DNA of 64,000 bases from Welwitschia mirabilis (GCA_051453625.1 JBOZIK010000001.1:24194844-24258843); one strand, 5' to 3'; shown: positions 49,630 to 60,492, numbered from the stretch's first letter. Notes: generated from the sequence alone by a model not told the origin. Numbers and translations: made by a program.

Positions 49630-51420
49630 CTTTTGGATAGTGGTTGCTCTTGACATATGATGGAAGACAAATCTAGATTCAAATAGTTAAGTAACTTTGA
49701 TGGAAGAAAAGTTACTTTTGGTGATAATGGAAGAGCCAAAATCAAAGGAATCAGAAGCATTGTGGAGTTAAATTACCTAAAATAAATGAAGTTTTGTATG
49801 TGAATAGTTTAAAGCATAATTTGCTTAGTATTAGTTAGATTTATGACAAAGGTCATAAGGTTATTTTTTATAGTACTAAATGTGAAGTTAGGCATGAGAA
49901 AGCAAATGATATTATTCTGAAGACAAATAGAATAGATAATGTCTATAACATTGATTAATCATTTTTTGCTTGTTATTTTTTCATGTTAATTAAGAAGAGC
50001 TTTGGAAGAAACATTTAGGTCATGTGAGAATGATTATTNNNNNNNNNNNNNNNNNNNNNNNNNNNNNNNNNNNNNNNNNNNNNNNNNNNNNNNNNNNNNN
50101 NNNNNNNNNNNNNNNNNNNNNNNNNNNNNNNNNNNNNNNNNNNNNNNNNNNNNNNNNNNNNNNNNNNNNNNNNNNNNNNNNNNNNNNNNNNNNNNNNNNN
50201 NNNNNNNNNNNNNNNNNNNNNNNNNNNNNNNNNNNNNNNNNNNNNNNNNNNNNNNNNNNNNNNNNNNNNNNNNNNNNNNNNNNNNNNNNNNNNNNNNNNN
50301 NNNNNNNNNNNNNNNNNNNNNNNNNNNNNNNNNNNNNNNNNNNNNNNNNNNNNNNNNNNNNNNNNNNNNNNNNNNNNNNNNNNNNNNNNNNNNNNNNNNN
50401 NNNNNNNNNNNNNNNNNNNNNNNNNNNNNNNNNNNNNNNNNNNNNNNNNNNNNNNNNNNNNNNNNNNNNNNNNNNNNNNNNNNNNNNNNNNNNNNNNNNN
50501 NNNNNNNNNNNNNNNNNNNNNNNNNNNNNNNNNNNNNNNNNNNNNNNNNNNNNNNNNNNNNNNNNNNNNNNNNNNNNNNNNNNNNNNNNNNNNNNNNNNN
50601 NNNNNNNNNNNNNNNNNNNNNNNNNNNNNNNNNNNNNNATAAATATTGAAAAACATGGTCTTTGTGATGCATGCTAAAAAGGAAAACAAATAAGAACATC
50701 ACACAAAAGTAAAAACTAAGTTTCCACAATCATGCCTTCAGAACTTATTCATATAGGCTTTGTGAGACCAACTCAAACTCAAAGTTTATGAGGTAAACAA
50801 TATTTTCTAATCATGGTTGATAATTTCTCAAAATACACATGGGTTGCATTTTTTTAAACAAATCTAAAACATATAAACATTAGGTTGAAATATGCAATAA
50901 AATTCAAAATGAGAAAGAATATACCATAAAGAAAATAAGAACTAATCATGGTGGTGAGCTTAAAAATCATTTATTTGAGAAATATTACATTGACAATGGC
51001 ATTGATCACCAATTCTTAGCCCCTATAACACCTCAATAAAATGGTATTACTAAGATAAAGAATAGAGTCCTTCAAGAAATGGCAAGAACTATGTTAAATA
51101 ACAAGGAGGTTCCAAAATCTTTTTGGGCTAAAGCTATTAGCATTGCATGTTATATCATAAATAGATTTTAAATTAGACCGAGAATGGATAAAGCTCCTTA
51201 TGAGTTATGGAAAGAAAGACAACCAAATGTTTCTTGTTTTAAAGTCTTTGGGATTAATGTTATGTGTTAAAAAATAGAGAACATCTAAAAAAATTTGAGT
51301 TTAAGGTTGATGAAGTAATATTTTCAGGATATTCAACTAGAAGTAGAGCTTATCATGTCTTCAACAAGAGAATCTTAACTATGGAAGAATAAATAAATGC
51401 GCAAATAGATGATGTTGGCA
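49630..51420 (+). pseudogene. Copia protease and integrase, plus-strand element
   Basis: Protease motif at 49,636 reads D-S-G-C-S-stop-H-M: the active-site DSG is kept but TGA replaces the Arg codon. The integrase zinc site spans the 600-bp gap: L-W-K-K-H-L-G-H (about 50,002-50,028) before and C-D-A-C (about 50,665) after. All three catalytic acids look changed: 'IHIGFVRPT' (Asp to Gly, near 50,750), 'RTNHGGEL' (Asp to Asn, near 50,945) and 'NGITKIKNR' (Glu to Lys, near 51,050). Confidence 0.87.
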
Positions 51421-52273
51421 CAAGACCTATTTATTCAAATGACAAGTAAGACATATCTCCAAGCACCCCCATAACAAAAGAAATATCTAGAGAAAAAGAA
51501 GAAGAATTTCCTACAAAAGAAGTCACTACTAAAAAGTTTAAAGAGCTAAAAGATCATTCTTTAGGGTCTATTATTAGAGAAGTTAGCTCAAAGATAAAGN
51601 NNNNNNNNNNNNNNNNNNNNNNNNNNNNNNNNNNNNNNNNNNNNNNNNNNNNNNNNNNNNNNNNNNNNNNNNNNNNNNNNNNNNNNNNNNNNNNNNNNNN
51701 NNNNNNNNNNNNNNNNNNNNNNNNNNNNNNNNNNNNNNNNNNNNNNNNNNNNNNNNNNNNNNNNNNNNNNNNNNNNNNNNNNNNNNNNNNNNNNNNNNNN
51801 NNNNNNNNNNNNNNNNNNNNNNNNNNNNNNNNNNNNNNNNNNNNNNNNNNNNNNNNNNNNNNNNNNNNNNNNNNNNNNNNNNNNNNNNNNNNNNNNNNNN
51901 NNNNNNNNNNNNNNNNNNNNNNNNNNNNNNNNNNNNNNNNNNNNNNNNNNNNNNNNNNNNNNNNNNNNNNNNNNNNNNNNNNNNNNNNNNNNNNNNNNNN
52001 NNNNNNNNNNNNNNNNNNNNNNNNNNNNNNNNNNNNNNNNNNNNNNNNNNNNNNNNNNNNNNNNNNNNNNNNNNNNNNNNNNNNNNNNNNNNNNNNNNNN
52101 NNNNNNNNNNNNNNNNNNNNNNNNNNNNNNNNNNNNNNNNNNNNNNNNNNNNNNNNNNNNNNNNNNNNNNNNNNNNNNNNNNNNNNNNNNNNNNNNNNNN
52201 NNNNNNNNNNNNNNNNNNNNNNNNNNNNNNNNNNNNNNNNNNNNNNNNNNNNNNNNNNNNNNNNNNNNNNNNN

Positions 52274-53790
52274 AAGTTTGGAGCAAAATCCCATGAAGAA
52301 TGGATGATGTCCATGTAAGATGAGTTATAATAATTTAAAAGAAATGATGTTTGGAAGCTTGTAGAGAGGGAAAAAGACAAAAATTAATTGGGACTAAGTG
52401 TATTTTTAAGAACAAATGTGATGAAGAAAATAATGTCATAAAAAACAAAGCAATATTAGTAGCACAAGGAAACAACCAAATCGAAGGCATTGACATAGGT
52501 GACACGTTTGCTCCAATGGAAAGGCTTAATAGCATTAGAATGTTTTTATCTTTTTGCAGCCTTTAAGAATATCAAAGTGTAACAAATGGATGTAAAAAGT
52601 GCCTTTTTAAATGGACCTTAAATGAAGAAGTGTATGTAGAACAAGTGCAAGGGTTTGTAGATCCTCATAAATCTAATCATATTTATAGATGTAAGGAGGA
52701 TTTATATGGATTAAAACAAGCTCGAAGAGCTTAGTATGAAAAATTAGTGATATTTCTAAGCGAAAATGGTTATATTCATAGAATAGTAGATAAAACTTTA
52801 TTTATTAAGAACTTGAAAAAGGATTTTATTATTATACAAATTTGTGTAGATGATATCATATTTGGTACCTCTAGCGAAGTTTTATTAAAGAATTTGAAAA
52901 GATCTTGACAACACATTTTGAGATAAGCATGTTTGGTGAAGTGAAAATGTTTCTTGGATTTTAGATTAAACAAATAAAGAATGGAGTTTTATGTCATGAT
53001 CTACGTATGCATATTTGACAAAACATTTTGGATTAGAGAATGCTAAAAAAACTGACACACCTATGTCAACTTATTATAAAGCAAGTATAGGTGATGATGG
53101 AAAATCAGTAGATCAGAAGCTTTATAAGAGTATGATTAGAAGTTTGTTATATTTGACTATAAGTAAACCTAATATTATGTTTAGTATTGGTGTGTGTGTA
53201 AGATACCAAACCTAAATGAAAAATCACATCTACAAATAGTGAAAAGAATAATTAGATATATAAAGAACACATGTGATTATGGTTTGTGGTACCCAATCGA
53301 GACATATTTTGATCTTGCAGGATTTAGTGATGCAGAATGGACTGGGTGTAAAGACAATAGAAAAAGCACAAGTAGTAATTGTTTTCTATTAGGATCATGC
53401 TTAGTAGAATGGACTAGTAAAAAGAAAAGTTAATCTCCTTTTCAATAATAAAAGCTGAATATATTGCAGCAGGAATTTGTTGTGCTCATTTTCTTTGGAT
53501 GAAGGAAATGCTAAGGGACTTTAGTGTAATTTTTGAATAGGTTCCTATTTTCTGTGATAACACTATTATAATAAATATTTCTAAAAATCCTGTTTAGCAT
53601 TCCATAACTAAACACATTAAACTAAGATATCATTTTTTAAGAGATCGAGTTGAAAAAGAAATATTTCTATGAATTTTATGAGTACAGATTATCAACTTGC
53701 TGATATCTTTACCAAACCTCTAAATTGTGATAATTTTCTTCGTCTTCGAAATGAATTTGGAGTTATTTCTCTATCCTTTAGGTGATTGCT
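52274..53790 (+). pseudogene. Copia RT and RNase H, plus-strand element
   Basis: RT starts just after the gap with 'SHEEWM'. The piece 52,351-52,566 carries 'ILVAQGNNQIEGIDIGDTFAPMERLNSIR'; 'LYGLKQARRA' follows near 52,705. The catalytic box near 52,845 is C-V-D-D instead of Y-V-D-D. RNase H pieces at 53,015-53,215 and 53,194-53,433 contain 'YKSMIRSLLYLT' and 'DAEWTGCKDNRKSTS', and end in 'ADIFTKPL' near 53,700. About six stops or frameshifts. Confidence 0.88.
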
Positions 53791-54080
53791 GGGAGATCAA
53801 TTGACCAGACTAAAAACCCGGTCACTGGGACCTTAAGAGTACTATGGCCCTCATCTTGATGGGTTGATTGGACCTCAAACTGATTGACTAGATCTGTAGG
53901 ATTACAGTGTGGTAGAACTATCGGTGGACACAAGCTCTTTATCAAAATCCACCTAATCGACCTTCTTTGTAAAAGTGAGTGAATTCCAAACCCCTTTCAT
54001 TATCTTCTAGCCACATGTCTCCTTCATATTTAGTGTCTCTTTCAGATTTTTCTTATCTCCAGGCTCCTGACATATGGTTG
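53791..54080 (+). other. Pol-to-ORF3 spacer with LTR-type motifs
   Basis: Non-coding. The words GATCAATTGACCAGAC, GGTTGATTGGACC and GATTGACTAGATC near 53,797-53,905 are variants of the GGTCGACCGGACC word that fills the LTRs of this family. The same spacer in the minus-strand copy (39,410-39,600) has them too. Confidence 0.65.
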
Positions 54081-54082
54081 TA

Positions 54083-55109
54083 ATGGCTAAGAAGCCATTA
54101 GCAAAGATCCTTCTTATTTCTAATAAGGCATATCTGAAGAATCTTTAGACAAGTTTAATGAGAAGTTTATAAAGAAGCCAGTGTGTCAAGAAAGGGCTAT
54201 TTCCACTTTAGAGCTAAGGGATCTTAGAGATGTGATCCAACTTTTGCAAGATATGGATCTTTTTTATTTTCTAGATGTTTCATGTCATGCTTATCCTTTT
54301 CTCACCATGATGTTCTATTATAATGCTTCCTATGATGTTGACAATGCAACCCTAGAAACCCTGGTTTTGGGGAAGAAGATGAAGGTTACTGCAAACTACA
54401 TTACTGCCATTACTAATCTTCCCAGAGGAGACTATAATGAAATTTAGCCTCTTTGTGACTCCATGGAAGACAAAGCAGAGGTAACAAGAAAAATTTGTAG
54501 TAAGTTTCAAAGCTAGAAATACACCCTTTCTGCTTCTCTACTTACCCCAAAGTATAGGTTTTTGCATTTAGTGTTTACATATAATTTCTTAATTTAGGGG
54601 GTCATCATGATAAGACTGCCAACTACAGGGTCTATTTGATGTACTTGGTAGGAACTAGACACTATATCGATGCCCTTGCCATCATATTAAAGAATATGGT
54701 CTCCCAGTGGGGGTATCACAAGACTAGGGCTCTACCATACTCAGTGCGGATTGCCAATATCTATCATCATTCTAGAGTTCAGTTTTACCTGAGACTAGAA
54801 ACCCTTAACCCCATGTCACCCATTGGGCGTGCGATGTTGTCTCGCATGCATATCTTTGTAGGTTGCAAGAAATCCTCAAAATCTCCTTCTCCCAAGCAAG
54901 CTTCTCTAGAGGAGGCTCTTTCATACCTAAGGCGAATTGACTCTCATACCAGACACATGAAAGAATCTCTAATCGCAGCTGGGTATGAGATTGCAAACAG
55001 TTCAGAGGAAGCCAAAAGCTTAGAATAGAAGGCTACTGAAGAAGAGGAAGAGAAAGGAGAAGACGATTCTGAAGAAGAATCAGGGGAGGAAGCCAAGGAA
55101 TCTGATTAA
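54083..55109 (+). pseudogene. ORF3 (post-pol extra ORF) of SIRE-like element
   Basis: Best-preserved copy. The open piece 54,181-54,447 reads from 'ERAISTLELRDLRDVI' through 'HAYPFLTMMFYYNASYD' to 'VTANYITAITNLPRGDY'. A stop-rich gap follows, then 54,636-55,028 (130 codons) with 'RHYIDALAIILKNMVSQWGY..LPYSVRIANIYHH' and a C-terminal helix. After one TAG (55,026) the frame continues to TAA at 55,107 as an almost purely Glu/Asp/Ser/Gly tail. No signal peptide or clear membrane segment is seen. It resembles the 'putative plant transposon protein' found in this position in other SIRE elements. Role unknown; calling it an envelope is not supported. Confidence 0.75.
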
Positions 55110-55590
55110 TCTTCTTTTTGTGCTTATGCCTTTCTAATATTTTCTTATGTGTGTTTATTCTCTCTTTTGTCATTGATGTCAAAAGGGGTAGAATTAGTTA
55201 GTTGTTTCTACTACTTTCAGCTGTATCTACTCTTGATGAGCACTTTTCATTGTATTGTTCATCTTTCAATAATAGAAATGCACTTGGTTTTCATGTTCTA
55301 TAATTTGTCTCACATTTCTAATGCACATCTATTTTTATTATGAACTCTAATTTCTGTTACATCTTATGGTTATTAAATAGTTCATGATCAAAATGTTGTT
55401 TGTCACATATGTTATGGCACTTTCATTGTACTACAAATTGTTTTAATTATGGCACAAGTTAGAAACTTTTCAAAATGTCTATTTGATATAAAATGTTTAA
55501 TATCTTTTGTAAAAGTTAATAAGCGTTTAGTGAGGGGAAGTTTTTCCAAATCTAATATTTTCAACTAAGAAAAAGTTTGCCATCAATGGC

Positions 55591-55602
55591 AAAGGGGGAG
55601 AT
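55591..55602 (+). promoter_or_regulatory. Polypurine tract
   Basis: AAAGGGGGAGAT directly before the 3' LTR start TGTTAAG. Plus-strand priming site of the element. Confidence 0.88.
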
Positions 55603-56907
55603 TGTTAAGTTAGTATTTGTCAATTGATGTCAAACCAATGTTTTTTGTGTAGCAAAACATATTTGTATCTTGTGTAGAAAATATTAATCATTACAAGTCA
55701 TAAGCTGAAAGAATTTGTCAGATTTTGGTCTTGAACCTGTCAAGTTTTGATACCCTCTTGAAGGGTTGATCGAACATATGAGGGGTCGACCAAACCTGAG
55801 GACTGTGCATTTGATACTTGTTAGTCGATGGTTAAAGGATCGATCGGACACTTGAGAAGTTAACCGGACCTGAGCAATGAGCATTAATATTTCACAGCCA
55901 ATCGTCAAGGGGTTAACTAGATTCCTAAGGAATCGACCAGACCTGGAGTAGCATTCACCCTTTATCAAAAATGAGTCAACCAGACTTTTATGGGATCGAT
56001 CGGACCAGGAGCAGAAAACTGTGTTGGATTTTTTTTTTGACCAACATGTGGGTGACCGGATGAGCAGTCGACTGGGCCCTGAGGGGCCGACTGGACATGG
56101 AGCCATAAGAAACAGAGGTCGATCAGAAGAACTTAAGGGTAACTGACTTAAATAATAGCACCAGATCGGATCGACCAAACTTTTAAAGGGTCGATTGGAC
56201 TTTTAAGGGATTGACTAGTTATGAAAGAAATGGAATTTTTCTAGCCATTATATGTCCATTTTATGTCTATTAGAAGATATTTTTACTTGTGAAAACTCTA
56301 AAAGTCTTCCACTATATATTTGCCAAGAGTCAAAATCACTGTACCACTTTTGAATCTTTTTGAAATCATTCATTGTACTCATTTACATCTCATCCCTAAC
56401 CGGAGACGAACTAAGAACTGTTGTTATCATTGCATACTTGGTCAAGTCTATTGCACTCTACACTTTTAGATTATACCATATTCTAAAGCAGTGCATCAAT
56501 ACCATTCTTAAGCCAAATATCGGGTGAAACCTATGCATTTTGGCAAACCATTATTACCACTTTGCTTTCTTGTAAAAGGTTGAGATTGAGCCTTAGAAAA
56601 ATCCATTTGTAAAGGTTATAGGTAAACCTGAAATACCTGAAAAGAGTTTAATAGAAATCCTGATTAGGCTTGGATAGAAGCTGATCATCGAGAGTGAAGT
56701 AGGGGATTTCCCAAACCTCTATAAATCTTGTATGCTTCTGATCAGTATTTCTGTGCTTTTTGTTCTTTAGTTTTCAGAATAGTTTCAATTTACTTGCACA
56801 AGGTTTTTAGTGTTCATTTCAAGTAAAGCTATTTTTGTGAAGTTATTTAATTAAATTTTTTTAGAATCGTATTAACCCTCTCCTGCTCTAGGATTCTTGA
56901 TCCTACA
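55603..56907 (+). repeat. 3' LTR of plus-strand SIRE-like element
   Basis: 1,305 bp, TGTTAAG...CCTACA. The best-preserved copy of the family LTR: the run 55,755-56,215 shows the GGTCGACC/GGATCGATCGGACC word at least ten times in both forms. The TATA region ACTATATATT is at 56,311-56,320. The 164-codon minus-strand frame across this LTR is a by-product of its low AT content and is not a gene. Confidence 0.92.
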
Positions 56908-57079
56908 AATACTAATACTCCCACATTTCCATCTTTTTAAATGAGAAGGAAAAATATGGATATTATTATGATTAAAAGATTTATAGGCAAAATTTATATT
57001 AGATGATGAATTTCTTAAAGAAGAATAAAATCAATAGAGATGAGAGAACAAAAATATAAAATAGCACATTTCTTGTAAA

Positions 57080-58060
57080 GTCTATTTGTAAGGCCTTGTA
57101 CATTCCACAGGAAAATTATTATGAGGAGAGGTGAGGTTTAACCCCCTCATTCTTCAACAAATTAATAGTTATACATGAATCAATATCCATAATTAAAGAT
57201 AAGCTAGAAAAAAACATTAGTAGTATGAGTATTAGTTGGTGATGATGTTTTTAAAAGACGAAGAAGACCATCATCTGATTATTGCATTTTAGGATGATTA
57301 CCATAAGAATCTCATTTTTTTAACTCAACCAAAGTAAAACCTGTGAAATTCGTACAGGGTTGTTTTGAAGCATTTAAAATAGGCTTGCATATACTCATTA
57401 GCGTATAAATCTTTTGCCATGAAGAATTCTATTAAATAGTTGATTATTAGAATCATTAGTAAGGAATAGAAAAGAATCAAACTAAAATTTTAAGACAGAG
57501 ACTTTAGATAGAACCTTGTTCTTGATTTTCCATTTTTCATTTCTTTGTAACAATGGACAACTATTAAAAATATAACTCTGATAGTGACAATAATTATAGG
57601 AATTTGGAAGATTTAAATACACCACAAATTGATAAAAGGTTGTATTAACAACCTTTAATGTGAGTACCTTCTTTCAAGTTATTAGATTTACCTCGATATG
57701 AAATCATTTAGAAACACTACGAGTGAAAACTTTGTTTTCATAATTAATAACATTACAAATAAAACCAATAGTTTTCCAGTTTGAAGGTTGAAAAATCAAA
57801 AGTAGATTTGGAAGTTTAACCATGAAAGGAACAATCTCATATATAAGGTCATGAACATTAAAGCATTTCTTCCATGCCCTAATAATGAGAATATCATGTT
57901 TGTGTTAGAAAAAGAAGTGAATATAAGTCGTTCATTTTACCATTGGATTATCTTTCAATTCAAGAAGGAAAAGATGTCACAAAAATATGAAGCATGTTTT
58001 ACAAGAATGTTGTATTGTGTTAACATATATTTAATTTGCATTATATAAGAAGAAGAGAAG
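57080..58060 (-). pseudogene. LINE ORF1 remnant (DUF4283 and zinc knuckle)
   Basis: The minus strand from about 57,890 reads 'KCFNVHDLIYEIVPFMVKLPNLLLIFQPSNWKTIGF', close in style to the DUF4283 domain of plant L1 ORF1 (WV-x-LP-x-LPL-x-x-W). About 110 codons later, near 57,590-57,540, it reads 'YNYCHYQSYIFNSCPLLQRNEKWK', a zinc knuckle of the form CxxCxxxGHxxxxC with the first Cys and the Gly-His pair changed. Further text to about 57,080 is not recognisable, and no ORF2 follows. An isolated fragment; the family call is moderate. Confidence 0.55.
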
Positions 58061-58575
58061 GGATCTAGTCCAAAACTTGAAGAAAGAAATACTGCCTTGA
58101 GAAATTTTGTAAAGATCTATCAAATAAATCATTAGGTAGAATAAAATCATAATGCATATCTGCAGTATCATTTCATAGTTTAGTCAATGAGGTGTATTCA
58201 ATGCTTAATTTAGCACATGAAACTAGATTCTTCAAAGAAGTAGTAAAAAGGTTTATTTTAGAATCTTTTTTTATGTTATCTTGTAATTTTGCTCCTTCCA
58301 GAGTTAAGAGTGTGCAAGTCAAGTCAATTGTTTGAATAGAAATCACTCATAGGAAGGTGAATCTAAAAGATAGATTGACTTTGCGTAGGTAAAAGATGAA
58401 AAAAAAGCCCTTTAATCCTTTGGTTAGACCCTAAAATGCTCCACAATTTTTCCTCTAGAATTTTCTAAAACCCCTTTCTAATTCACATCCAACTCTTTGC
58501 AATTACCAAAGAAACCTCTCTGAATAGACATTTATTTTTCTAAAATTCAAATATCTTTAGTCTAATATGATTTCT
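58060..58575. other. AT-rich stretch, nothing recognised
   Basis: No ORF longer than chance and no repeat boundary. May include further decay products of the LINE fragment. Confidence 0.5.
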
Positions 58576-58699
58576 AGGCTTTATAAAACTTCTACCAACT
58601 CACCTAAACAAAATTTCAAAAGTAAATAAACAAACGAAAGGCTTTGTAAGCTTCCAACAAGTTACCTAAACCAAATTCAAAAATAAATAAACAAATAAA
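58576..58699 (+). repeat. 63-bp direct tandem repeat
   Basis: Units 58,576-58,638 and 58,639-58,699 both start AGGCTTT and contain ACCTAAAC(A/C)AAATT and TAAATAAACAAA. They are followed by a doubled ATAAGTGGTTATA (58,782-58,811), and GAAATCAAATT(A/G)(C/T)ACC(A)AAA recurs at about 58,725 and 58,824. Lies upstream of the ATPase leader. Confidence 0.8.
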
Positions 58700-58899
58700 A
58701 CTTTAAATCAAACGGCTACACACGAAATCAAATTACACCAAAAGTCCAAAGGGTAATAATAACCTAAACTAAACTACATATAAGTGGTTATAAATATAAG
58801 TGGTTATAACAAGAACAGTAAAGAAATCAAATTGTACCAAAAAGCAAAGGCATGATAACCCGAATAGGGGACCTTAACGGTGGTAACAGATTTTCATGC

Positions 58900-60492
58900 T
58901 AAGGCCTAAACAAAGATTTAAATGACATACGATTAAATGCAAATTTATTTTGTTATTGCTTAAAAAGTAGAGACAGACACGAGATTAAGCATTCGTTTAG
59001 ATTTGAAAAACCTGCAACTCGCCTCCTCAGCGTCGCTTCTTTTGTGGAAGTTCTCAAAAAAAAAAAGAAAAAAGAGANNNNNNNNNNGACCTTCTGGCGA
59101 AAACGAAAGAAGAGACGGCATATTTCTTTTTAGGATGCGTGCTGATATTTTATACGCATATGTGATCTGGACGGCAAATCTACTTCACTAGGAAGGTGTC
59201 ACGAAGGTGGCAAGGTACTGCCAGGATTCTTAGTTTGTTAGCGCTTCTGCGTATTTCTTGTCGGGAAAGTCTTGGACCTCCATTTCCTTGGTATTCGCAA
59301 TAATGTTTTTCTGGTATGCTGGCGAATCCTCGGTTTGGTTCCTTGTTATGGATTTTCTGCAATAATAGAGGCCCAGTTGTCTACTTTTGCTTTTGCGTCG
59401 TAAAGAGCAAATGAACGCCTCTGCCTTTATTTTGCTGGGCCTCTGCATTTGACATGGTTTTCAGAGAGCCTTTGAAGTCTTTTAAAGATCTCTTTGTGTG
59501 CTTCTGATTCCGTGAAGATCAGAAGATCGGAATTTTGGTTGTCATCGAAACGGTATTACTCGTGGTATGCGTTCTTCTTTGTTTTTTGATCGCTATTAAA
59601 CCCTTTGTATTCCCAAAACTTCTATCTTATTTCAGTTTTTTTCCTTTTCGTCCCTGTCTGCTTAGTGAAATTACTTAATTGCGTAATATCAAGTGTGACA
59701 ATCTTCTAGCGTTGATCTACATGTTACAAATAGTCGAATGGTCTTTGGTTTTATTGATTAAGCTTCTTCTGCAATAGTGGATTTTGTTTTAGAACAAAAA
59801 TCGCATTATAGGAGTTCTTTTTCGGTGCTAGGTCTTCTGTTATATATCATGTAAGAGGAGCTCTTCTAAGATGAGAGATTTTTGACGTTTTGTCATTTGT
59901 TTGTATAATACAGGAATTTGGTCTAGGAAGACCTTTGTCATTTACATCTCATTTGTTTTCTGAGATTATCGTCTGATGCGAACATGCACCGCATGGTATT
60001 GCTTGTTTTGTCTGATCGTATTTCGTCCCTACAAATTTCAGAGCTCCTGAGTTATGAATCTGCTTTGAAATTCATAAAATACACAAACTTATTTTCTTTC
60101 CGCAAATTTTTATGCGGACTGAATACAGCGCCATGAATGTCAATATACGGTATTATGAGTTAGAATGAGTTTTCTAGTCGATTGTTTTAACAGGTTCACT
60201 AAAATGGTACTTTTCTTTAAACAGTTATATAAAACCAACATATTGAATTTTTCTTCTTAGCGATTTCTTTTAAAAAGGTTTTGCATTTTAGATTACGTTT
60301 AATTTAAAAAACGGTTTTGCATTTTTTAGACAAAATGCTCGATTGGCATTTAGAGCACTGACTATTTTGATTGGAATTTGCTTTTTATAGGGCTGCAGAA
60401 ATTTCGTGAAGGATTTTAATCCAAACTGGAACGCCTAGATTGCCACTTGCAAAGTTGTTGAATACTGAGGATTCAGAACTTTGTCAACTCCT
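58900..60492 (+). promoter_or_regulatory. Promoter and leader region of the Ca2+-ATPase gene
   Basis: From about 58.9 kb the sequence becomes less AT-rich and free of transposon signal. A TATA-like TTTTATACGC sits near 59,147-59,156. A leader intron is likely: a good 3' splice site (GCTTTTTATAG at 60,380-60,390) lies 102 bp before the start codon, with a leader exon 60,391-60,492. Its 5' splice site is not certain; candidates lie in 59.5-59.7 kb. A 10-bp gap is at 59,078-59,087. Confidence 0.5.

Larger units (their letters stand above)
46687..56907 (+). mobile_element. Full-length SIRE-like Copia element, plus strand
   Basis: LTRs at 46,687-47,978 and 55,603-56,907 with a perfect 5-bp target duplication AATAC (46,682-46,686 and 56,908-56,912). 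Internal order: primer site, gag, protease, integrase, RT, RNase H, spacer, ORF3, polypurine tract. Gaps of 600 and 674 bp remove the early integrase and the integrase-RT linker. Coding capacity is lost throughout. It belongs to the same family as the minus-strand element. Confidence 0.93.

Noticed and set aside
50002-50729. Frames of 215-231 codons on both strands
   Set aside because: Almost entirely N; they are products of the 600-bp gap.
51554-52380. Minus-strand frames of 232-265 codons
   Set aside because: They span the 674-bp gap and are opposite to the RT of the plus-strand element.
54083-55109. Envelope gene of a retrovirus-like element
   Set aside because: No signal peptide, membrane anchor or cleavage site is visible; the acid tail argues for a soluble protein.
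55684-56178. A 164-codon minus-strand frame across the 3' LTR
   Set aside because: It lies fully inside an LTR, is not kept in the other three LTRs, and follows from the lower AT content of the GGTCGACC-rich part. No domain is seen.
59003-59448. Short frames in the leader region of the ATPase
   Set aside because: One runs through a gap, others are antisense; composition fits an untranslated leader and promoter.
60481-60492. Upstream start at TTG giving four extra residues
   Set aside because: A plant nuclear gene would start at the ATG at 60,493; the TTG has no support and an in-frame stop lies just above.
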